Source of the DNA: JAMCRM01 sp035561075 | GTDB lineage: Bacteria; Acidobacteriota; Terriglobia; Bryobacterales; Bryobacteraceae | NCBI GenBank assembly: GCA_035561075.1 | Contig: DATMYF010000180.1 | Coordinates: 1 to 64,000, forward strand | Reading direction: 5' to 3' | DNA: 64,000 nt | Shown here: piece after piece, positions 60,655 through 64,000 of the stretch | Layout of the letters: each line of letters starts with the position of its first letter | How positions within the stretch are numbered: the first letter of the stretch is position 1 | Made by a program: the position numbers and the translations under genes | Notes under the pieces: generated by a model | Told to the model about the DNA's origin: nothing | Databases searched by the model: none | What the model saw: the letters and a program-made list of their open reading frames with translations, nothing else

Positions 60655-62511
60655 TCAGAGCAGGAATTCCCGGCCCAGCGCGCGAAGCCCGCGGCCACTC
60701 TGGAGCGGTTCGATCATCGGCGGCGTATCGCCCAGGGCGAACACCCACCAGACGACCGGCGGGGCGGGATTGATCTCGGCGCCGAGGGTAAGCTGCCCGC
60801 GCGAGCCGGCGTGCCGGGTGATCCCGGCGTCCGAAAGACGCGCCTGCGGGGTCGCGATCCACAGGTCGGTATCGGGCAGGTGCACCAGGATGGCGCCATC
60901 ACGCGCCCACCATGCCGCATCCGGGTGGCCGTGCCAGTGGTAGGAGAGCTTGCGGGGCGCCGCGCTACGCACCTGGTCCGCCACCACCACGCCGGTGCGG
61001 CCGCTTAGCCATACGGTCCGCAGCACGGAATCGACGCCGGCCGAAGCCGGGTAGCAGGCCGCCAGTTCCACCACGGTCCGCAGCAGGTCCGGCGCGGGCT
61101 TGTCGAGCGTCACCAGGCGCGGCTGTTTCTTGTCCTGCACGACGCCATCGATCACAGGATAGTTATGGGCCTCCGGTCCGACGGTGAATTCGCGCTCGGC
61201 ATCGCGCATGTACTGCTGGTAGCCAGGGTCGCTGATGACCCACCGGCCGCGCGTCCCGATCACCAGGGTGCCGTTATCGGGCGGCAGGTGGGCGGCTTGG
61301 GAATTGGTGCAGGAGACCGCGGCGGCCAAGTCCTCATTCGCCCAGCCGGTGCGGAGCACGTTGGCGTAGTGGGCGTTGAGCGCCCCTGCCGCGGGTGCCG
61401 CGCCCTCCAGCTTGGCGACCACCGGACGGAGCGCGCCCAGGGCGCCGGAGCGGATCCAGCCGACGGGCCAGCGGCGCAGGTACCAGCTCCGCACTGGATC
61501 CGTCTGGAGAGCCGCCAGGCGGGCCTGTGCAGAGTAGTGGTAGGGCATCTCGCGCGCCTCCACGTCGGAAAGTTGGGCCACCTGCTGAAGCGCCCCGGGT
61601 GCGGACAGCATGTAGGCCTGCTCCAGGTAGTGCCGCAGACTGGGGTGCTGCAGGATGCGGCTGCGCTGGGCCTCGGGCAGCGTCTCCAGCCATGGGGCAA
61701 CGAAATCCAGGATGTAGCCGTCGTAGGCCACGGCTTCGGCGTAGCCTTTCGGGCGCAGCTCGAAAATGGCCCCGAGGATGGCCATCAGCCGCTCATTCAG
61801 GGCGGACGCCGCCGGATGCCCGGCGATGTTGGCGGTGAGTGCCGCCCCCACGGTTCCGATCAGCGGGATATTGGGCAGCTTGCTCTGCGGCGCCTGCAAC
61901 GCGAGGAAGTCTTCCTTTGTGCGGAGCTGCGCGTAGTATTTGTCGCTGGCCGGCAGGACCTCCTCGACGTGGCGCGCCGCGGCGGCCCGAATGGTTTTCC
62001 GCAACGGCTCGTCGGGCCAGCGCCATTTCGTGTAAGCCGTCCAGAGAATGCGCGCGGCATGGCCGGAGCTGAGGTCGGGGTTAGGATACTGGCAGTACTT
62101 GGGCCACGCGGCCAGGGCTTTCAGATCGCGTGTGGCGGCGCGGGCGCAATCCTGACGGCCGAACCATTCCGCCGCCCAGCCGAGCGAGTCCACGCGCTCT
62201 TCGAGCTCCCAGGTCATCCACGTCGCCCAGGGATAGCCCGATATACCCGGCACCGGCATCTCGGGAATCGAGAGGCTCGTGACCGGCAGCGGATACGCCA
62301 ACTGCCGCCGGATGCGGTAGTAGTCGACCACCAGCCGGCGTTGCCCGAGGTAGTGGTCCGCGCGGCGCCGGATCTCGGCTTCCACGTCCTCGCGGCTGAG
62401 TTGCCGCGCCGCAGCCGCAGGCGCCTTCACTGGAGCGGGCGCGGCCGCCGCCCCGGTTGCCGCGAGAAGCCCCGCCGTCGATTGCACGAACCGCCGTCTC
62501 GAAGTTGCCAT
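60655..62511 (-). CDS. Tat-exported heparinase II/III-like protein
   Basis: A 618-residue protein with a Tat signal (MATSRRRFVQSTAGLLAATG). The first about 380 residues are helical (an alpha-toroid: RQLAYPLPVTSLSIPEMPVP, then LWTAYTKWRWPDEPLRK). The C-terminal part is a beta-sandwich typical of the family: GTLVIGTRGRWVISDPGYQQY, then LRTVWLSGRTGVVVADQV and YHWHGHPDAAW. Such proteins are polysaccharide lyases for uronic-acid glycans. Catalytic Tyr/His cannot be assigned with certainty. GGGAGGA precedes the ATG, with a TAGAAT box upstream. Confidence 0.83.
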   Translation of the reverse strand: MATSRRRFVQSTAGLLAATGAAAAPAPVKAPAAAARQLSREDVEAEIRRRADHYLGQRRLVVDYYRIRRQLAYPLPVTSLSIPEMPVPGISGYPWATWMTWELEERVDSLGWAAEWFGRQDCARAATRDLKALAAWPKYCQYPNPDLSSGHAARILWTAYTKWRWPDEPLRKTIRAAAARHVEEVLPASDKYYAQLRTKEDFLALQAPQSKLPNIPLIGTVGAALTANIAGHPAASALNERLMAILGAIFELRPKGYAEAVAYDGYILDFVAPWLETLPEAQRSRILQHPSLRHYLEQAYMLSAPGALQQVAQLSDVEAREMPYHYSAQARLAALQTDPVRSWYLRRWPVGWIRSGALGALRPVVAKLEGAAPAAGALNAHYANVLRTGWANEDLAAAVSCTNSQAAHLPPDNGTLVIGTRGRWVISDPGYQQYMRDAEREFTVGPEAHNYPVIDGVVQDKKQPRLVTLDKPAPDLLRTVVELAACYPASAGVDSVLRTVWLSGRTGVVVADQVRSAAPRKLSYHWHGHPDAAWWARDGAILVHLPDTDLWIATPQARLSDAGITRHAGSRGQLTLGAEINPAPPVVWWVFALGDTPPMIEPLQSGRGLRALGREFLL

Positions 62512-62590
62512 TCCGTCCTCCCGGAAGGCTCCATTCTACCCAGGATGGCGGCCGGGCGGCGCCCCGCCGCGTCGGCTATTCTTGAGTGTC

Positions 62591-63637
62591 ATGACCCGAA
62601 GATCCTTTGTCGCCCTGGCCGCCCTTCCGGCAAGCGCCGCGAAACGCCGGACCACCATCGACATCCGCGGCGATGCCTTCCTGATCGACGGCCACCCCAC
62701 CTACCCCGGGCGCAGCTATAAGGGCATGAAGGTCGAAGGGCTGCTCATGAACTCCCGCATGGTGCAGGGCGTCTTCGACGATCGCAACCCGGCCACCCGC
62801 GGCAGGTGGGCCTACCGCGATACCGGGAAATGGGACCCCGAACGCAACACCCGCGAGTTCCTGGCCTCCATGCCCGACTGGCGCCGCCATGGCCTTCTGA
62901 GCTTCACCATAAACCTCCAGGGCGGCAGCCCCGAGGGCTACTCGAAGGAACAGCCCTGGGAGAACAACGCCTTCGAGCCGGACGGGCGCCTCCGCCCGGC
63001 CTACGCCTCTCGCCTGGAACGCATCCTCAACCGCGCCGACGAGCTCGGGATGGCCCCCATCCTGGGGGTCTTCTACTTCGGGCAGGACGAGCGCCTGAAA
63101 GACGAGGCCGCCGTAAAGGCCGGACTGCGCAACACCGTCGAATGGTTGCTCGCCAGGGGCTACCGCAACGTGCTGCTCGAAGTGAACAACGAGTGCAACG
63201 TCCACTACGACCACGCCATCTTGAGACCGGAACGCGTGCACGAACTAATCGACCTCGCCAGGGAGATCACGGCGGGCGGACGGCGGCTGCTGGTGGGCAC
63301 CAGCTACGGCGGGGGCACCGTTCCGAAGGAGAACGTGGTGCGCGCCTCCGACTTCCTGCTGCTGCACGGCAACGGCGTGAAGGACCCGCGGCGCATCGCC
63401 CGCATGGTTGCGGAGACGCGCGCCGTCCCCGGCTACCGCCCCATGCCGATCCTGTTCAACGAGGACGACCACTTCGATTTCGACAAGCCCCAGAACAATA
63501 TGCTCGCAGCCGTCTCGGAATACGCCTCCTGGGGCTACTTTGACCCGGAAGGCTATCAATCCCCACCTGTCGATTGGCGCATCGATACGGAGCGGAAGAA
63601 GGGCTTCTTCGGGCTGCTGAAGGAAGTCACGGGCTAA
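62591..63637 (+). CDS. Exported clan GH-A glycoside hydrolase-like protein
   Basis: A 348-residue protein starting MTRRSFVALAALPASAA, a Tat-type signal. The mature part reads as a TIM barrel: GLLSFTINLQGGSPEGYS, ILGVFYFGQDERLKD, VLLEVNNECNVHYDH and MPILFNEDDHFDF. The NNE motif after strand 4 holds the candidate acid/base Glu and the NE of strand 7 the candidate nucleophile, as in clan A (GH5-like). The exact family is unclear. A TATTCT box ends 8 nt before the ATG with no Shine-Dalgarno. Confidence 0.85.
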   Translation: MTRRSFVALAALPASAAKRRTTIDIRGDAFLIDGHPTYPGRSYKGMKVEGLLMNSRMVQGVFDDRNPATRGRWAYRDTGKWDPERNTREFLASMPDWRRHGLLSFTINLQGGSPEGYSKEQPWENNAFEPDGRLRPAYASRLERILNRADELGMAPILGVFYFGQDERLKDEAAVKAGLRNTVEWLLARGYRNVLLEVNNECNVHYDHAILRPERVHELIDLAREITAGGRRLLVGTSYGGGTVPKENVVRASDFLLLHGNGVKDPRRIARMVAETRAVPGYRPMPILFNEDDHFDFDKPQNNMLAAVSEYASWGYFDPEGYQSPPVDWRIDTERKKGFFGLLKEVTG

Positions 63638-64000
63638 CCCCCGATCGCGAGGCTCAGGGCGACGGCGTCCGTGGCTGCCGCGGGCAGCACCTCCACATTC
63701 GCACCCGCGTGGATGCGCCGCACCGCCGCGGGGTCCATGGTCTTCCCTGCGGCATCCGTGGTGCCTGCCAGGATCACCCGGCGCGGGGCGAGGGACGCGT
63801 TGATTTCGGGCAGGTCCGTGTGCAGCAGCAGATTGGGAACGAACCCGCCGAACAGGTCGTTGCGGCTGGGCGCCACGCCCGCGTAATTCCCGCCCACGTA
63901 TTCCTCGGTTTCGATTACGTTGCGATAAGAGACCAGCCCGCCCGCCAGGTACAGCATCTCGATGCGGCTGTCGAGCGCCGCGGCCATCTGGGCCGGGACG
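63634..64000 (-). CDS. C-terminal part of an alpha/beta-hydrolase or acetylxylan-esterase-like protein (partial)
   Basis: The last 121 codons are visible and the frame runs off the right edge. RIEMLYLAGGLVSYRNVIE, then FGGFVPNLLLHTDLPEINAS and LAPRRVILAGTTDAAG, resemble the end of acetylxylan-esterase/dienelactone-hydrolase-like proteins, where the last turn carries the acid residue. No start can be seen; the ATG at 63987 is internal. It overlaps the clan A hydrolase gene by 4 bp at the 3' ends. Confidence 0.7.
   Translation of the reverse strand, partial: VPAQMAAALDSRIEMLYLAGGLVSYRNVIETEEYVGGNYAGVAPSRNDLFGGFVPNLLLHTDLPEINASLAPRRVILAGTTDAAGKTMDPAAVRRIHAGANVEVLPAAATDAVALSLAIGG

Noticed and set aside
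60652..60657. TGATCA made by two abutting convergent stops
   Set aside because: A consequence of two TGA codons back to back; no sign of a functional site.
61165..62721. Plus-strand open frame of 518 codons
   Set aside because: Antisense to the heparinase-like gene and running into the next gene in another frame.
1..64000. CRISPR array, tRNA or rRNA genes, insertion sequences, prophage
   Set aside because: Reading by eye showed no spaced direct repeats, no cloverleaf or T-loop pattern, no transposase or integrase motifs and no att-like duplications. A tRNAscan or ISfinder run would be needed to exclude weak cases.

Overview
This window is 64 kb of GC-rich, gene-dense bacterial chromosome. 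No rRNA, tRNA, CRISPR array, transposase or phage gene is visible. The gene content fits a soil-type Acidobacteriota, most like the Bryobacterales/Solibacter group: many twin-arginine (Tat) secreted carbohydrate enzymes and Gfo/Idh/MocA oxidoreductases, an exported GH116, a small AT-hook protein, bacillithiol synthesis (bshB1), LPS genes, and several start codons directly behind a TAnnnT box. The taxon is an inference from gene content, not from a marker gene.

Layout. 1-9 kb: the start of an exported protein, a polytopic membrane protein, a Tat GH116 glycosidase, a PEBP-like protein, a HGSNAT-like acyltransferase, a PAP2/IPC-synthase-like phosphatase and a penicillin acylase. 9-19 kb: an FmdB zinc ribbon, a TPR protein with a strong promoter and terminator, a sodium-solute symporter coupled to an APC permease, a two-AT-hook protein behind two matched palindromes, the folD-coaE-htrA operon, and a YkgJ-RluA pair. 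19-24.5 kb: an envelope/thiol operon with a fused KdtA-LpxK, a PfkB kinase, a rhomboid protease and BshB1. 24.5-33 kb: a Tat DegT aminotransferase, an AraC regulator, rhamnose mutarotase, a Tat GH63-like hydrolase with an inserted carbohydrate-binding-like module, a beta-propeller protein, and a fused polysaccharide deacetylase-sialidase. 33-35 kb: a lower-GC patch with a lone receiver domain and a Panacea (SocA-like) antitoxin next to a small MazF-like protein, a probable toxin-antitoxin pair. 35-48 kb: a Tat sugar-isomerase-like protein and a Tat M19-like protein without recognisable key metal ligands, two SPFH proteins followed by a sialidase-like protein, a GHL-type TIM barrel, GntR, M48 protease, a lipoprotein whose signal peptide is duplicated by a 39-bp tandem repeat, and an isomerase-MFS pair facing an IclR regulator. 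48-55.5 kb: a tight six-gene catabolic operon (two Gfo/Idh, D-2-hydroxyacid dehydrogenase, class III aminotransferase, M20 amidohydrolase, zinc alcohol dehydrogenase) behind a TTGACA promoter. 55.5-64 kb: a DoxX-TIM-barrel fusion, an alpha/beta hydrolase, Tat Gfo/Idh, SGNH hydrolase, Tat heparinase-like protein, a clan-A glycoside hydrolase and the end of an esterase.

Together the genes suggest a scavenger of complex glycans. Exported hydrolases, lyases, deacetylases and sialidases cut polymers outside the cytoplasm. Symporters and an MFS carrier import products, and isomerases, mutarotase and dehydrogenase operons process them under AraC, GntR and IclR control. The least explained items are the Panacea pair, the deacetylase-sialidase fusion, the DoxX fusion, the six-gene operon and the paired palindromes before the AT-hook gene.
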